Notes: generated from the sequence alone by a model not told the origin. Counted from the stretch's first letter, positions 1-8,949 are shown. The stretch is DNA of 64,000 bases from Thermogemmatispora onikobensis (GCF_001748285.1 NZ_BDGT01000001.1:1-64000), one strand, 5' to 3'. Translations and numbers: made by a program.

Positions 1-1
1 A

Positions 2-58
2 GCGGTCGAGGTGAAGGCTGGTGACCCACGTTCGAGCCGCACACCATTGCTCGAATAG
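2..58 (+). CDS. possible 3' end of an upstream gene
   Basis: One frame is open from the window edge to a TAG at 56-58 and would encode 18 residues ending in RTPLLE. A GC hairpin follows seven bases later. There is too little sequence to name a family. The order of stop codon then hairpin suggests a gene end, but a chance open frame of this length is possible. Confidence 0.25.
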   Translation, partial: AVEVKAGDPRSSRTPLLE

Positions 59-64
59 GCGAAG

Positions 65-83
65 CCGGGGAGAGCAGCCCCGG
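65..83 (+). terminator. GC hairpin, possible terminator
   Basis: CCGGGG (65-70) and CCCCGG (78-83) form a perfect 6-bp stem with a 7-base loop. No T-run follows, so it is not a textbook intrinsic terminator. The rest of 1-203 shows no other supported feature. Confidence 0.3.
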
Positions 84-203
84 GTCGGCAGCTTCTGGTT
101 GGCCCGGCTGCTCCCTTCCTACTGGCGCCGTGCCGTGGTCCGCCTACGGGCATGTTTTGCCTGTTGTTGCTGTCGTCGTAGTTGAAAGGGAGGTGAACCG
201 TTC

Positions 204-893
204 ATGCGGAAGCATGTGAATACCATTCTGGCAACGGCTGAACCCTCGGGTCAGTTAGAAGCGTTGGAGCGTCTGATGCGTCAGGCGCAGGAGCTGGATG
301 TACAGGCAGTGGCCATACTGGGCAATCTGGCCGCGCGCAGCCTCAGCCGGCGCGACTACGGTCGCTTCTTCTCGCTGTTAGCCCAGAGCCGCCTGCCCAC
401 GTTCTACGTGCCAGGGCCCGAGGATGGGCCGCTGGCCCTCTACCTGCAGGAGGCAGCCCAGATTGAGGTCATCTATCCCTACCTGCATGGTGTGCACGGG
501 ACCTTCGCCCTGGCTCCGGGCTATGTGGTTTTCACTGGCATGGGCGGAGCAATTACCGATGACCCTCAACAGGCACGCGAGGAACAGGAAAACTTACGCT
601 ATCCAGCCTGGGAGGTGGCCTATCGCTTGAAGTTCCTCTCTGAACTCAAAGACTACGAGAAGGTTTTCCTGTTCCATACGCCGCCCTATCATAAGGGCTT
701 CCATGAAGCGGGCAGCCCAACCCTGGCCGAGCTGATCAAGAGCTATAGCCCGCGCCTGGTCCTGGTCAGCGGCCCAGAACGCAAGCGCGAGCTGCTCGGC
801 ACCTCTGCCGTGGTCGCTCCCGGCTCGCTCGCCAGAGGCGAGTACAGCATCATTGATGTGCAACACCAGACTGTCGAGGGGCGGACACTGTAA
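204..893 (+). CDS. metallophosphoesterase-fold protein with degenerate metal site
   Basis: The 229-residue product lines up along its whole length with small calcineurin-like phosphoesterases of the YfcE/MPP type: an N-terminal strand with ILATAEPSG, then ILGNLAARS, then YVPGPEDG, then FLFHTPPYHKG, then a C-terminal PGSLARGEYSIIDV. In active members these blocks read DxH, GD, GNHD and GHxH. Here the first Asp and His are Glu and Ser, GD is GN, GNHD is GPED and GHxH is GPER; only the middle histidine of FLFH remains clearly. It probably cannot bind a two-metal centre and may be a binding or scaffold protein. An SD-like GGGAGG (189-194) precedes the ATG by nine bases. The family assignment is fairly firm; loss of activity is inferred. 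Confidence 0.75.
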   Translation: MRKHVNTILATAEPSGQLEALERLMRQAQELDVQAVAILGNLAARSLSRRDYGRFFSLLAQSRLPTFYVPGPEDGPLALYLQEAAQIEVIYPYLHGVHGTFALAPGYVVFTGMGGAITDDPQQAREEQENLRYPAWEVAYRLKFLSELKDYEKVFLFHTPPYHKGFHEAGSPTLAELIKSYSPRLVLVSGPERKRELLGTSAVVAPGSLARGEYSIIDVQHQTVEGRTL

Positions 894-1044
894 CTCTGTC
901 TGTAAGAGAGGAAAAAAGAGCAGGGGGAGATTGATCGTCTGACCGGTAGCGGTCTGCCCCGTTTGTTCTCGGTTAGGCGTCTCTCCCGGCGGAGGGTGAA
1001 GAGCTGCCTCCTCTTGCTGCGCCTGACCCTGCCAGGAACCGGAA

Positions 1045-1060
1045 TGTGACCAACATCACG
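1045..1060. promoter_or_regulatory. CRP/FNR-like inverted repeat upstream of hsp20
   Basis: TGTGA (1045-1049), six bases, then TCACG (1056-1060) is one base off the TGTGA-N6-TCACA site recognised by many CRP-family regulators. It lies about 50 bp before the hsp20 start codon. A TTGACG is at 1072-1077 but no convincing -10 follows at the right distance. The gap 894-1112 contains nothing else I can support. Confidence 0.35.
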
Positions 1061-1112
1061 GTGCATAAGCGTTGACGCTATTGATTGGACCGCATTGAAA
1101 GGAGGTCACAGC

Positions 1113-1595
1113 ATGGCACTGACGCGCGGTTTCGATCCTTTCTCCGAAATGCTCAGCCTGCGCGATGCCATGAACCGGCTGCTAGAACAGAGCTTTGTAC
1201 GGCCAGGCTCGACCCTCTTCGGCACAGGGTCACGCATGATCCCTCTCGACGTGCTGGAGACCGAGCAGGGCTATCGCATCACCGCCCTGCTCCCGGGCGT
1301 GAAACCTGAAGATATCGAGCTACTTGCTCATGAGCATAGCCTGACCCTCAAAGCCAAATACCGCGGCAGCGAGGAGAGCGAGGGCCAGCAACAGGGCACC
1401 TGGCTGCTGCGCGAAATCGGCAGTGGCACCGTTGAACGCACCCTGGCCTTTGATCGCCCCATCGATGCCGATAAAATCGAGGCGCGCTATGAGAATGGGC
1501 GCCTGACCATGACGGTTCCCTTAAGTGAAGGCAGCCGTCCGCGCCGCATCAATGTCCGGGCAGCCATACCTGTCTCTGCTGGCGCTACCCCCTGA
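1113..1595 (+). CDS. Hsp20/alpha-crystallin small heat-shock protein
   Basis: A 160-residue ATP-independent holdase that would bind unfolding proteins in the cytoplasm. The alpha-crystallin domain spans roughly residues 40-145, with the PGVKPEDIEL strand-turn near the start and the ENGRLTMTVPL strand near the end, as in bacterial class A Hsp20s. The conserved C-terminal IxI/V anchor appears as INV. The ATG at 1113 is preferred over an in-frame upstream codon at 1095 because AAAGGAGGT (1098-1106) sits directly before it. The gene appears to stand alone, with a CRP-like site upstream and the convergent glycosyltransferase gene downstream. Confidence 0.93.
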   Translation: MALTRGFDPFSEMLSLRDAMNRLLEQSFVRPGSTLFGTGSRMIPLDVLETEQGYRITALLPGVKPEDIELLAHEHSLTLKAKYRGSEESEGQQQGTWLLREIGSGTVERTLAFDRPIDADKIEARYENGRLTMTVPLSEGSRPRRINVRAAIPVSAGATP

Positions 1596-1702
1596 TTTCC
1601 AGGGCCTGGCAGATACCTGAACGACGGATGCGCTCGCGTGGCGCGGAAGAAGCAGAGGCGCGAGCGCCGGCGAGGCAGCGCCATGACCTGGCGCCCGTCT
1701 CC

Positions 1703-3211
1703 TCAGCGGCGCCCCTCTGCTTCTCTTATGCTTCTGGTGGCTGCTCTCTCCCCTCCCTGCGCGGCCTGGGCCACCAGCCGTGGCGCAGAGCGCCGACGCA
1801 GGCCCAGCGCATTGAAGAGGTAGCCGACAGTGAGCAGCAAGAAGAGCAGGTTGCGCAGCTCGACCAGAGGAAGAAAGCCCGGTACGCGCCAGACCTGGGT
1901 AGCGTCCTGGACCCGAGTATAGAGGAAGGGATAAATGAGCGAGGTCTGCAGGGCGATCAGCCCGAACCACAGCAACCAGCGGCGCTGCGTCGCCGTCAGA
2001 TAGGCCACAAGCGGCATCAGCCACATCAGATACTGCGGGCTGAACACTTTGCCCGTCGCCACGAAAACCAACAGAGCCGCCAGGGACGCCTCAGCAAAGG
2101 CCAGCCGCCCGCGCGCACTCTGCCAGAGCACCAGTCCATAGCCGGCCAGCAGCGCCAGCGTACTGCCGAGCGAGACGGCAGGAACCAGGGGGCTGAGCAG
2201 GTTAATCGAGCCGTAGGTATAGGCAACGCGCACCGTCTGCCCGACCAGGGCCGCCAGCCAGATCACCAGCGTGCCACTCGACTCAATCTGCACAGGACGC
2301 TGAGCGAAATATGCAAGCTGGCTGGCCACCGCTCCCTGGAAGTCCAGAAGTGCAAAGACTCCCGTGGTCCCGAGCACCAGCGCAAGACAAAGCAGCAGGT
2401 TTCGCCAGTGGCAGCGCCGCAGCCACGAGAGCGCTTGCGCCACCCGTCCTGAAATCCCCATAGTAGCCCTGGCTGCCCCCTGCGCGCCGGTGATGCTCGT
2501 CGCCCTTGCAGCCTGCTGCTCGGCAAAGAAAAGCGGGGGCAATAGCAGGAAAGGATAGATCTTGAGCAGAATAGCCAGAGCCAGCGCGCTATAGGCCGCT
2601 GTCCAATGGCGGCGCTCTGCGGCCAAAACACAGAGCAAGGTCAGGGCCGCTGGTACGAGATCAAAGCGCAACAAGGCCAGGCCCCACTCGCCCAGGAATA
2701 AGTAGCAGGTGAAGGCCAGGGCCGCTCCGCGTGGTCCCCAACGTAACAGGAGCCAATAGATCAACAGCGCAGCCAGCGCCATCAACAGCCCGAAAACGAG
2801 GGGATAGTAAGCCGAGGGCACAAGCAGGCCGGGGGTGAAGAGGATGAGCGTCAACGGAGGGTACTCGATGGGCAGCGTATGCAAAGGCGGCAGCTTCTCC
2901 GCCCGGGCGGGCAAAAACGAACAATCGATCTGAGGAGCCAGCGCATGGGCCTGGCCTCCGAACCAGAACGCCAGCCCGTAGCACTCGTAGCGCGTCACGT
3001 CCGACGTGGCCCAGACCATCTGCCAGGAAGAAAGTGCCAGCATGACCAGGAGCGCCAGCGCCAGAGGCAGGAAGGAGAGCGCTCCCCCAGTGGGCTCAGC
3101 CAGCCGTTCTAGCCCCCCTCTGACTCCCTGGGCCACAGCCGAGAGGGCGGAGACGGGGGTCTCCGCAACGGGGAGGCCTCCCGAACCCGAACTGCTGCGC
3201 ACATTTGACAT
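1703..3211 (-). CDS. multi-spanning membrane glycosyltransferase (GT87/DUF2029-like)
   Basis: A 502-residue protein with a short charged N-terminus and many hydrophobic segments, the pattern of polyprenyl-phosphate-sugar-dependent mannosyltransferases of the GT87/GT-C superfamily. After the first membrane segment a long outer loop carries the acidic and aromatic residues expected near the donor site (around residues 70-120), followed by the EYPPLTLIL block typical of DUF2029 proteins. The acceptor cannot be told from sequence. GAGAAAGG precedes the ATG at close spacing. It runs convergent to hsp20 and has no obvious operon partner. Confidence 0.7.
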   Translation of the reverse strand: MSNVRSSSGSGGLPVAETPVSALSAVAQGVRGGLERLAEPTGGALSFLPLALALLVMLALSSWQMVWATSDVTRYECYGLAFWFGGQAHALAPQIDCSFLPARAEKLPPLHTLPIEYPPLTLILFTPGLLVPSAYYPLVFGLLMALAALLIYWLLLRWGPRGAALAFTCYLFLGEWGLALLRFDLVPAALTLLCVLAAERRHWTAAYSALALAILLKIYPFLLLPPLFFAEQQAARATSITGAQGAARATMGISGRVAQALSWLRRCHWRNLLLCLALVLGTTGVFALLDFQGAVASQLAYFAQRPVQIESSGTLVIWLAALVGQTVRVAYTYGSINLLSPLVPAVSLGSTLALLAGYGLVLWQSARGRLAFAEASLAALLVFVATGKVFSPQYLMWLMPLVAYLTATQRRWLLWFGLIALQTSLIYPFLYTRVQDATQVWRVPGFLPLVELRNLLFLLLTVGYLFNALGLRRRSAPRLVAQAAQGGERAATRSIREAEGRR

Positions 3212-3600
3212 ACCTTTCTCACCAGACTACAATTCGGAACAGCATCAGAGAAGAACGGCCCGACAAAGGGGCTGGCTTCTTCCCAGAAGTATTTGACGAC
3301 TGCCTGCCTGCCTTATCCCATCGGGAGGCACCGGGAGCGCAATGCTCAGCTCGGGGCGCGCCCACTCTTCTCGCGTGTCGACCTCGACCCCGGTGTGATC
3401 AGCGCAGTCCGAGGCCAGGACCAGAGGCTTCTCTGGGAAAGGCAGCTCGCACCAAGGATAGAGCAACGGCTCTGGTCTGTCAAGCAGCCTGGGGCAAGCA
3501 TCCTGCTCGCTCACAGCACCCGCTCTAACCCGCTAGATAGATAGATGGATCAGAGGCCGGGCAACAATTGCACTGCTTGTGAGAGGAGGACCCAATTCAG
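3212..3600. other. gene-free stretch upstream of the peroxiredoxin
   Basis: No frame here has both a ribosome site and recognisable protein character; the longest, on the minus strand at 3245-3514, matches no family I know. A short AGAT tandem tract lies at 3534-3546. The peroxiredoxin ribosome site GAGAGGAGG is at 3581-3589. No clear -35/-10 pair was found. Confidence 0.5.
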
Positions 3601-4101
3601 ATGGCTGAGTCCGCCCGTTCCTACACAAAGACGCTCAAGATCGGCGATGTCGCTCCCGACTTTACCCTCAAAAGCCATGTCCGCGAAGATTGGCATCTCG
3701 CCAACTTCCGTGGCAAGAAAAACGTCGTTCTCGCCTTTGTGCCTTTTGCCTTCAGCCGCGTCTGCTCAGCGCAGCTGCCCTCCTATGAGCGCGAGCTGGA
3801 GCGCTTCCGGAGCGCTGACACCGAGGTGGTTGCCATCAGCATGGACAGTGTCTATGCCCTGGATGCCTGGTCGCAGGCGATGCGCACCTCCTTCCCGCTG
3901 CTCTCCGACTTCTATCCCCAAGGGGCCGTTGTCGACCTCTATGGAGTGCGTCATCCAGCAGGTATGGCGGAGCGTGCTGTCATCCTGATTGATAAGGAGG
4001 GCATCATCCGCCACATTGAGGTCACCGCGAGCCCTTCCGACCTGCCTGATAACCAGAAGCTCTTCGAAGTCCTGCGCACACTCCAGGCCCAGGCAAACTA
4101 G
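3601..4101 (+). CDS. peroxiredoxin (AhpC/TSA family, 1-Cys, AhpE-like)
   Basis: A 166-residue thioredoxin-fold peroxidase that would reduce hydrogen peroxide and organic hydroperoxides in the cytoplasm. The active-site block PFAFSRVC matches the PxxxS/TxxC motif with the peroxidatic cysteine at Cys55. There is no other cysteine, so this is a 1-Cys enzyme needing an outside thiol for recycling. The N-terminal GDVAPDFTL and central FPLLSDFYPQG strands are typical of the AhpE/BCP side of the family. GAGAGGAGG lies ten bases before the ATG. No reductase gene is adjacent. Confidence 0.92.
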   Translation: MAESARSYTKTLKIGDVAPDFTLKSHVREDWHLANFRGKKNVVLAFVPFAFSRVCSAQLPSYERELERFRSADTEVVAISMDSVYALDAWSQAMRTSFPLLSDFYPQGAVVDLYGVRHPAGMAERAVILIDKEGIIRHIEVTASPSDLPDNQKLFEVLRTLQAQAN

Positions 4102-4261
4102 CCCGGCCAGGAGCGTCCTTCTCCAAGTCAGCCAGCCAGGTGCTCACTCAGTCGATCAGTGGCTGCCGCCGGCACCTGCAAAGAGCCTCTGGACGGCTGG
4201 CTGACTGGAGAGCGATCCCCCCTCCGCCCTATTCCGCACCGGAGCAACCGGACAGAGCGCA

Positions 4262-4290
4262 TTGACGTGCCGAAGAATTTGCGCTATCAT
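4262..4290 (+). promoter_or_regulatory. sigma-A type promoter for nfeD
   Basis: TTGACG (4262-4267), a 17-base spacer and TATCAT (4285-4290) form a near-consensus promoter. Transcription would start near 4297, leaving an unusually long leader before the start codon at 4622. Confidence 0.6.
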
Positions 4291-4390
4291 CTCCTATAGC
4301 AATAAGCAATATCCCAGACCAGTCAAAGGAGGCACGCACGGCCAGGGCGAGCACAACGCCAGCCGGATCGGGACGGCTCAGTCCCAGGCG

Positions 4391-4420
4391 GAGCGAGCGA
4401 GCGAACGAACGAACGAAGGA
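4391..4420. repeat. GAGC/GAAC tetranucleotide tract
   Basis: Three GAGC units run into three GAAC units and a GAAG, a clean 4-bp periodic tract inside the presumed nfeD leader. It is one of several such tracts in intergenic DNA of this window. Confidence 0.8.
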
Positions 4421-4621
4421 GTGGAGAGAGGTGAGAGCAAGACCAGGGGAAAGGCCATAAAGACCAGCTTAAGGAAGCAGAGGGGACGGTGATCGGCGGG
4501 CGGATCTTCCTCTGGGCTGAGCGCGGGCCTCTTTAGATCGAACTGGCCTGGGGCCTGGGATCGGCAGCAGCAGAGAGCTGCAGCAGGGCGCTGCAGTCTT
4601 CCACCGCAAAGGACAGAAGCT

Positions 4622-6067
4622 ATGGACATGCGCCATCATCGACGAGCGCCGAACGGCGTGCGGTCCCTGATGCTCGGGCTTGTCTCCCTGATCGTGGCCC
4701 TCCTGGCTGGGGCAGGAATAGCCAGCCTGGGCGCACAACCCGCGTGGGCCGCCTCCCCACACGTTGATGTGGCCAACCTCAACAGCGACATCAACCCGGG
4801 CGCGGCGCGCTTCCTCCAGCAGGCCATTGCCACGGCGGCCAGCGATGGGGCACAAGCGCTAGTCATTGTCATCGATACGCCTGGCGGTGATCTAGACTCC
4901 ATGAAGCAGATTACCCAGGCTGAGCTGGCCAGCACGGTGCCCATCCTCACCTATGTCTATCCGCCAGGGGCGCGCGCCGCCTCGGCGGGGGCCTTTGTGG
5001 CGCTCTCCGCTCCAATTGCAGCAATGGCTCCTACCACACGCATCGGCGCCTCCAGTCCAGTGACCAGCACTGGCAGCAATCTCGATTCCACGCTGCTCAA
5101 GAAGATCGAGAATGACCTCGTTGCTCAGATTACCGGCACCCAGAACCGCTACGGACGCAACGCCACCCTGGCAGCGAAAATGGTCACCGAGGCCGCTTCC
5201 TACGATGATCAGACTGCTCTGCGTGAGCACATCGTCGACCTCGGCGCTCGTTCGCTCTCCGAGCTGCTGCAGAGCGTTAACGGACGGAGCGTTACCCTGG
5301 CCTCCGGGCGCAGCGTTGTGCTGCACACCGCCGGAACCGCTCTCACGACCCTCAATCCAGGGCTGTTCGAAGTGCTCTATAGCTTTCTTCTGGACCCCAA
5401 CGTGGTCTTTCTCCTCTTCATTATCGCTCTGATCGGCCTCTACCTGGAGATCTCCCATCCAGGGGCCATTGTGCCCGGCGTTGTGGGTGGCATCGCTCTC
5501 ATCCTCTTCCTGCTGGGGGCGGGATCACTCTCTCCTAACTGGACTGGCCTGCTGCTGATGGGCCTGGCCTTAGTCTTGCTGGTTCTGGATGTCCGCCTGC
5601 CCTCGCATGGTGTCCTGACTGTGGGCGCGGTTATCTCGCTCGTTATCGGCTCCTTGCTCTTCTTCAACAGCGACCAGGCGGAGCATGGTCCAGGAGTCAC
5701 CCCCTGGATCGTCTACCTCATGGCGGGAGTAGTTGGCTTGCTCAGCCTGGCGCTGGTCAGTGTCGTTGTGCGGGCTCAGCGCCAGCGCCGGCCCTCGGGT
5801 GTTGAGAGCATGATCGGGGCCTGTGCCGTCACGCTGACGCCGCTGACACCCAGTGGCAGAGTGAACTACTGCGGTGAGAATTGGGCAGCCAGTCTGGTTG
5901 AACCCTATACTGCCCTCGATGAGGGCTGCGAGGTGACCATTGTGGCCGTCGAGGGCCTCCGCCTCTATGTCCAACCGGGCCTACCGCCGGCCCCACCCAC
6001 CGACGGTACACCGACAGTCCCACCCTCAGAAAAGGAGGATTCCCAATGGGAGACTCTCTCGCTATAA
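4622..6067 (+). CDS. NfeD-family membrane-bound ClpP-class serine protease
   Basis: A 481-residue full-length NfeD (NfeD1b type). A signal/anchor segment covers roughly residues 14-44. A ClpP-like protease domain follows, with VIDTPGGDL and the nucleophile in AASAGAF (Ser121); Lys160/161 lies about 40 residues on, the spacing of the Ser/Lys dyad in the archaeal homologue PH1510. Several membrane segments (about 255-385) and a C-terminal OB-like NfeD domain (about 395-465) complete it. These proteases cleave stomatin/slipin partners and are tied to membrane quality control. The slipin gene overlaps its end, which supports a partnership. AAAGGA lies just before the ATG. Confidence 0.9.
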   Translation: MDMRHHRRAPNGVRSLMLGLVSLIVALLAGAGIASLGAQPAWAASPHVDVANLNSDINPGAARFLQQAIATAASDGAQALVIVIDTPGGDLDSMKQITQAELASTVPILTYVYPPGARAASAGAFVALSAPIAAMAPTTRIGASSPVTSTGSNLDSTLLKKIENDLVAQITGTQNRYGRNATLAAKMVTEAASYDDQTALREHIVDLGARSLSELLQSVNGRSVTLASGRSVVLHTAGTALTTLNPGLFEVLYSFLLDPNVVFLLFIIALIGLYLEISHPGAIVPGVVGGIALILFLLGAGSLSPNWTGLLLMGLALVLLVLDVRLPSHGVLTVGAVISLVIGSLLFFNSDQAEHGPGVTPWIVYLMAGVVGLLSLALVSVVVRAQRQRRPSGVESMIGACAVTLTPLTPSGRVNYCGENWAASLVEPYTALDEGCEVTIVAVEGLRLYVQPGLPPAPPTDGTPTVPPSEKEDSQWETLSL

Positions 6068-6885
6068 GCGCCATTGTCGTCATTGTTCTCATTGTCGTGC
6101 TCATCTTGCTTTCTGGCCTGCGCGTCATCCAGCAATATGAACGCGGCGTCCTCTTTGTCCTTGGCAACCTGCGCGGGACACGGGGTCCCGGCCTGTGCTG
6201 GATTCCCCCGGTGATCGCGCGCTTGCTGAAAGTCGACCTGCGCATCGTTACCCTGACCGTGCCCCCGCAGGAGGTCATTACCCGCGACAACGTCACCGTC
6301 AAGGTGACCGCCGTCATCTACTTCTACGTGGTCAATCCCGAGGCCGCTATTGTCAATGTCATGAACTACCTGCAGGCGACCACGCAGATTGGCCAGACCA
6401 CCTTGCGCAATGTCCTGGGACAGTCAGAGCTGGATGAGCTGCTCGCTCAACGTAACAAGATCAATCGCGAGCTGCAGGCCATCATTGATGAATTCACGGA
6501 GCGCTGGGGCGTCAAAGTGACTGCGGTAGAAATCAAAGATGTGGAACTGCCAGCTACTATGCAGCGTGCTATGGCCAAGCAGGCGGAGGCGGAGCGCGAG
6601 AAGCGCGCCAAGATCATTCATGCCGAAGGTGAGCTCCAGGCCGCCACGCAGCTGGCCCAGGCGGCCAACATCATTGCCTCCGAGCCAGGTGCTCTGCAGT
6701 TGCGCTATCTGCAGACCCTGACTGAGATCGCGGTGGAGAAGAACTCAACCATCATTTTCCCTCTGCCGCTTGATCTCATCGAGCCGCTGCTCAGGACGCT
6801 GCATGCTGCTCGTGAGGGCCGGGCTGCTCCTGCGCCCCAAGATGGTCCACGCCCTACACCAGCCTCGCCTTACCCCCAGGGCTGA
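6046..6885 (+). CDS. slipin / stomatin-like SPFH protein
   Basis: A 279-residue membrane scaffold with one N-terminal hydrophobic segment (about 7-24), an SPFH/band-7 domain starting [11 protein letters not shown], and an EA-rich coiled region (about 185-215, [16 protein letters not shown]) as in slipins. Family members oligomerise on the inner membrane and organise ordered lipid patches. The ATG lies 22 bases inside the end of nfeD and is preceded by AAAAGGAGG, so the two are co-transcribed. The C-terminal hydrophobic [10 protein letters not shown] is the kind of site cut by the partner protease. Confidence 0.92.
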   Translation: MGDSLAISAIVVIVLIVVLILLSGLRVIQQYERGVLFVLGNLRGTRGPGLCWIPPVIARLLKVDLRIVTLTVPPQEVITRDNVTVKVTAVIYFYVVNPEAAIVNVMNYLQATTQIGQTTLRNVLGQSELDELLAQRNKINRELQAIIDEFTERWGVKVTAVEIKDVELPATMQRAMAKQAEAEREKRAKIIHAEGELQAATQLAQAANIIASEPGALQLRYLQTLTEIAVEKNSTIIFPLPLDLIEPLLRTLHAAREGRAAPAPQDGPRPTPASPYPQG

Positions 6886-7065
6886 GCCGATCGATGTAGG
6901 GAGCAGCGAACAACGTGCGAGAGACGAAGAGAAGAGGCCTCGGCCCATAACCCCACTGGCGCGGCGCAAGCCTCCGGCCTCTTCCTTCCCTTCGCTCGCC
7001 CTGCTGCGTGCTCAGTTGCTTGCTGGTCAGGCTCCCCCTGGCGGCCCGCTACCAGTCCTCGCTGG

Positions 7066-7725
7066 CTACGATTGTCGCAGCTCTGCGCGCTTGCTTTGGA
7101 GATACTCGGAGCATACCCGATAGGTCTCTTCAGAGATCAGCCCGCGTGACATATAGTGATTGAGCATCACATCAAGCTTGAGGATGCTGATCAGATTATA
7201 GCCGTGCTGACGAAGGCGCTCGGTTGCTCCATGCTCGCGGTCGATCAGCACAATCACATCCTTGACCTTCAGACCGTGCTCTTCCAGCAGGGCTGCGGTC
7301 TCCAGCACACTGCCCCCCCGTGTGATCAGGTCATCGATAATCAGAGCGGTATCTCCCGGTGTGTAGCGACCCTCGATCCCTCGCTGGCCCGTCCCCTCGG
7401 GGCGGATACGTGCATAAATCAGCGGCGTATTCGTCTCCAATGAATAGGCCGTTGCCAGCAGCAGCCCGCCGACTGGCACGCCAGCCACCACGTTGAAGGG
7501 ATGAACGCGCGGACGCCGCAGCGATTGGGCGAGGCTGATCTCTTGCTGCATCAACTTGCTGGCTACGCGCAGCGCCAGCGGATTGCTGATCAGCACCTTG
7601 GGATTGACAAAGACCGGGGAACTCACCGCCGACTCGCTGACCGTGAAGTTCCCAAACTGGACACCGTTCAGGTCGAATAGGGCCTGGGCTAGCCAGAGGT
7701 TATCAAGAGACTGCTCTTTGACCAC
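7066..7725 (-). CDS. pyrE: orotate phosphoribosyltransferase
   Basis: A 219-residue enzyme that joins orotate and PRPP to make OMP in pyrimidine synthesis. The PRPP-binding loop is TALIIDDLITRGGS, and an upstream VAGVPVGGLLLAT loop and YARIRPEGTG catalytic-loop region fit the family. The frame is open much further upstream, but GTG at 7725 is preferred: it has AAGGAAGG seven bases before it and begins where the family homology begins. No other pyr gene is nearby. A TATACT at 7798-7793 could be its -10, although no good -35 is present. Confidence 0.9.
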   Translation of the reverse strand: MVKEQSLDNLWLAQALFDLNGVQFGNFTVSESAVSSPVFVNPKVLISNPLALRVASKLMQQEISLAQSLRRPRVHPFNVVAGVPVGGLLLATAYSLETNTPLIYARIRPEGTGQRGIEGRYTPGDTALIIDDLITRGGSVLETAALLEEHGLKVKDVIVLIDREHGATERLRQHGYNLISILKLDVMLNHYMSRGLISEETYRVCSEYLQSKRAELRQS

Positions 7726-7980
7726 GTGACATCCTTCCTTGCGACGAAGAGTTGGGTGGTAGGAGGATAAGATAGGCCTCTCGCTTGAGCACAGTATACC
7801 ATACCACTGGAACAAGAAGGCAGAGGAGCAAGACACCAGCCAGAGAAGAAAGCTCCCTGCTTGTCTGCTTCTTTGCTGCCCCTCCCCTTCCTCCTCAATG
7901 AAAAAACTGTCATGCCACTGGCGCAACTCGGTCCATATTCTCCCGATTCTCTGAAAAAATATTCATCTAACTGGGCGCGT

Positions 7981-8046
7981 AGTTCATGCAGAGTTCATGA
8001 CGATGAGCTATACTCTTTGACGTGGATGGTTGCCCGTGCCTTATAC
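7981..8046 (+). promoter_or_regulatory. Pho-box-like 11-bp direct repeats and promoter
   Basis: GTTCATGCAGA (7982-7992) and GTTCATGACGA (7993-8003) are tandem 11-bp units, resembling the actinobacterial PhoP consensus GTTCACC repeated every 11 bases; a weaker ATTCATC lies near 7961. They are followed by TTGACG (8017-8022), an 18-base spacer and TTATAC (8041-8046). The promoter faces a region with no convincing coding sequence for 900 bases. Confidence 0.45.
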
Positions 8047-8355
8047 AAGCACATGCATCTTTGGATATGACAGCTGGATAGGTGGCAAGGGAGAGCACTG
8101 GAAGATGGGGCGAGGATGCTGGATGGAGGAAGCAGAGTGGTAGGAGATAGTGAGGTGGGCGAAGATGCGAGAATGGCAAGGGTGTGCCGTGGCGTGGCAG
8201 GCGGGTGGGATGGATAGGGGTGGCAAGGATGCGCTGTATAGGGCAAAAGTCGATGACGCAGCGCGCGGGTCGTAGGGTGGAGAGGGGGGACAAGAGAGCG
8301 AAATCACCGGCACCGAGGAAACGAGTAAGTAAGGGCTGGCAAAAGCTGACCGCTG

Positions 8356-8372
8356 TTTGGGCTTATCCCAAA
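8356..8372. other. perfect hairpin TTTGGG/CCCAAA
   Basis: Six-base arms flank a CTTAT loop. It has no T-run after it, so it is either an operator or an RNA hairpin within the possible transcript starting near 8053. Confidence 0.4.
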
Positions 8373-8892
8373 TGGGGACGTTCTGGCTTAGAGAACGGGT
8401 GGCAAGGGAGGAGGCTGAGAATAGGTGGCATCGCTCACGGGCAATCTTCTTTTCAACAGGCGGCTGGCTGGACGCTGCTCTGATCGGTCCTCTCTGGGCA
8501 GTACACAGGGAAAAGACCGTCGAGCATCCGGTCAGCCGCTCTGTCTGTCTTCCTTTCGGTGGGAGTCTAGGGCTACGAGGGCTGCAGCTCTCTGTAGGAA
8601 GCCCGCGCGCCTGCTGAGGAGGGGAGAACATCTCAGAGGCGCCTGAGAGTGCTTGCACCTGGCCTGCTTTTATGATACCCTGGTCTCTACCTGCTGATCC
8701 GGGCGGGACGCGACGCAGGGCTTTCAGGAGAGGCAAGAGTCAATTCCCACGGCCAAAGCCGGGGGTCCAACGCCAGGGAGGAAGGGAGGGGGCGCGCGTC
8801 CACCTGACCTGGCGGCGAGGTCGCGCTCTTGCCAGCGGGTGCGGACGGCCAGGTCTGGTCGCGGCGGAGATGGTCAAAGCACGGCTGCTCCA

Positions 8893-8930
8893 CACTCGTA
8901 CTCACTCACTCACTCGCTCACTCTCACTCA
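8893..8930. repeat. ACTC tetranucleotide tract before the ABC-F gene
   Basis: Imperfect ACTC units run for about 38 bases and end 19 bases before the ABC-F start codon, in the place where a ribosome site would be expected. Confidence 0.75.
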
Positions 8931-8949
8931 GAAGCGACTGCACTGCCCT

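Larger units (their letters stand above)
4102..4621. other. 520-bp leader region of the nfeD-slipin operon
   Basis: It contains a good promoter (4262-4290) and a tetranucleotide tract (4391-4420), which together imply a transcribed leader of about 320 bases before nfeD. An isolated AAAGGAGG near 4325 is not followed by a usable start codon. No protein gene is supported. Confidence 0.5.
7726..8949. other. 1.2-kb gene-free region between pyrE and the ABC-F gene
   Basis: It holds direct repeats and a promoter (7981-8046), a purine-rich stretch with repeated GTGGCAAGG-like words (about 8070-8240 and 8398), a perfect TTTGGG-CTTAT-CCCAAA hairpin (8356-8372), an inverted repeat TCTCAG/CTGAGA near 8631-8648, a possible -10 TATGAT (8671-8676) and an ACTC tract (8893-8930). 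Frames of 60-230 codons exist, but all are proline- or arginine-rich low-complexity without ribosome sites. Confidence 0.5.

Noticed and set aside
29-48. tRNA T-arm-like TTCGAGC near ACACCA
   Set aside because: The flanking T-stem pairs only two of five bases and no acceptor or anticodon arm exists.
70-150. SRP RNA on the minus strand (GGAAGGGAGCAGCC)
   Set aside because: The 3' side of the core matches, but the 5' side lacks the CAGG and pairing bases of the apical stem, and no long closing helix is found.
1628-2452. 274-codon frame opposite the glycosyltransferase
   Set aside because: Low-complexity Gln/Arg-rich translation antisense to a real membrane protein gene.
3300-3360. T-box-like GGAGGCACCGGG upstream of the peroxiredoxin
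   Set aside because: It lacks the conserved GGTGG-ACC-GCG core, and the downstream gene is not an amino-acid gene.
8041-8736. 231-codon minus-strand frame
   Set aside because: Serine/proline-rich translation of a purine-rich tract with no ribosome site.
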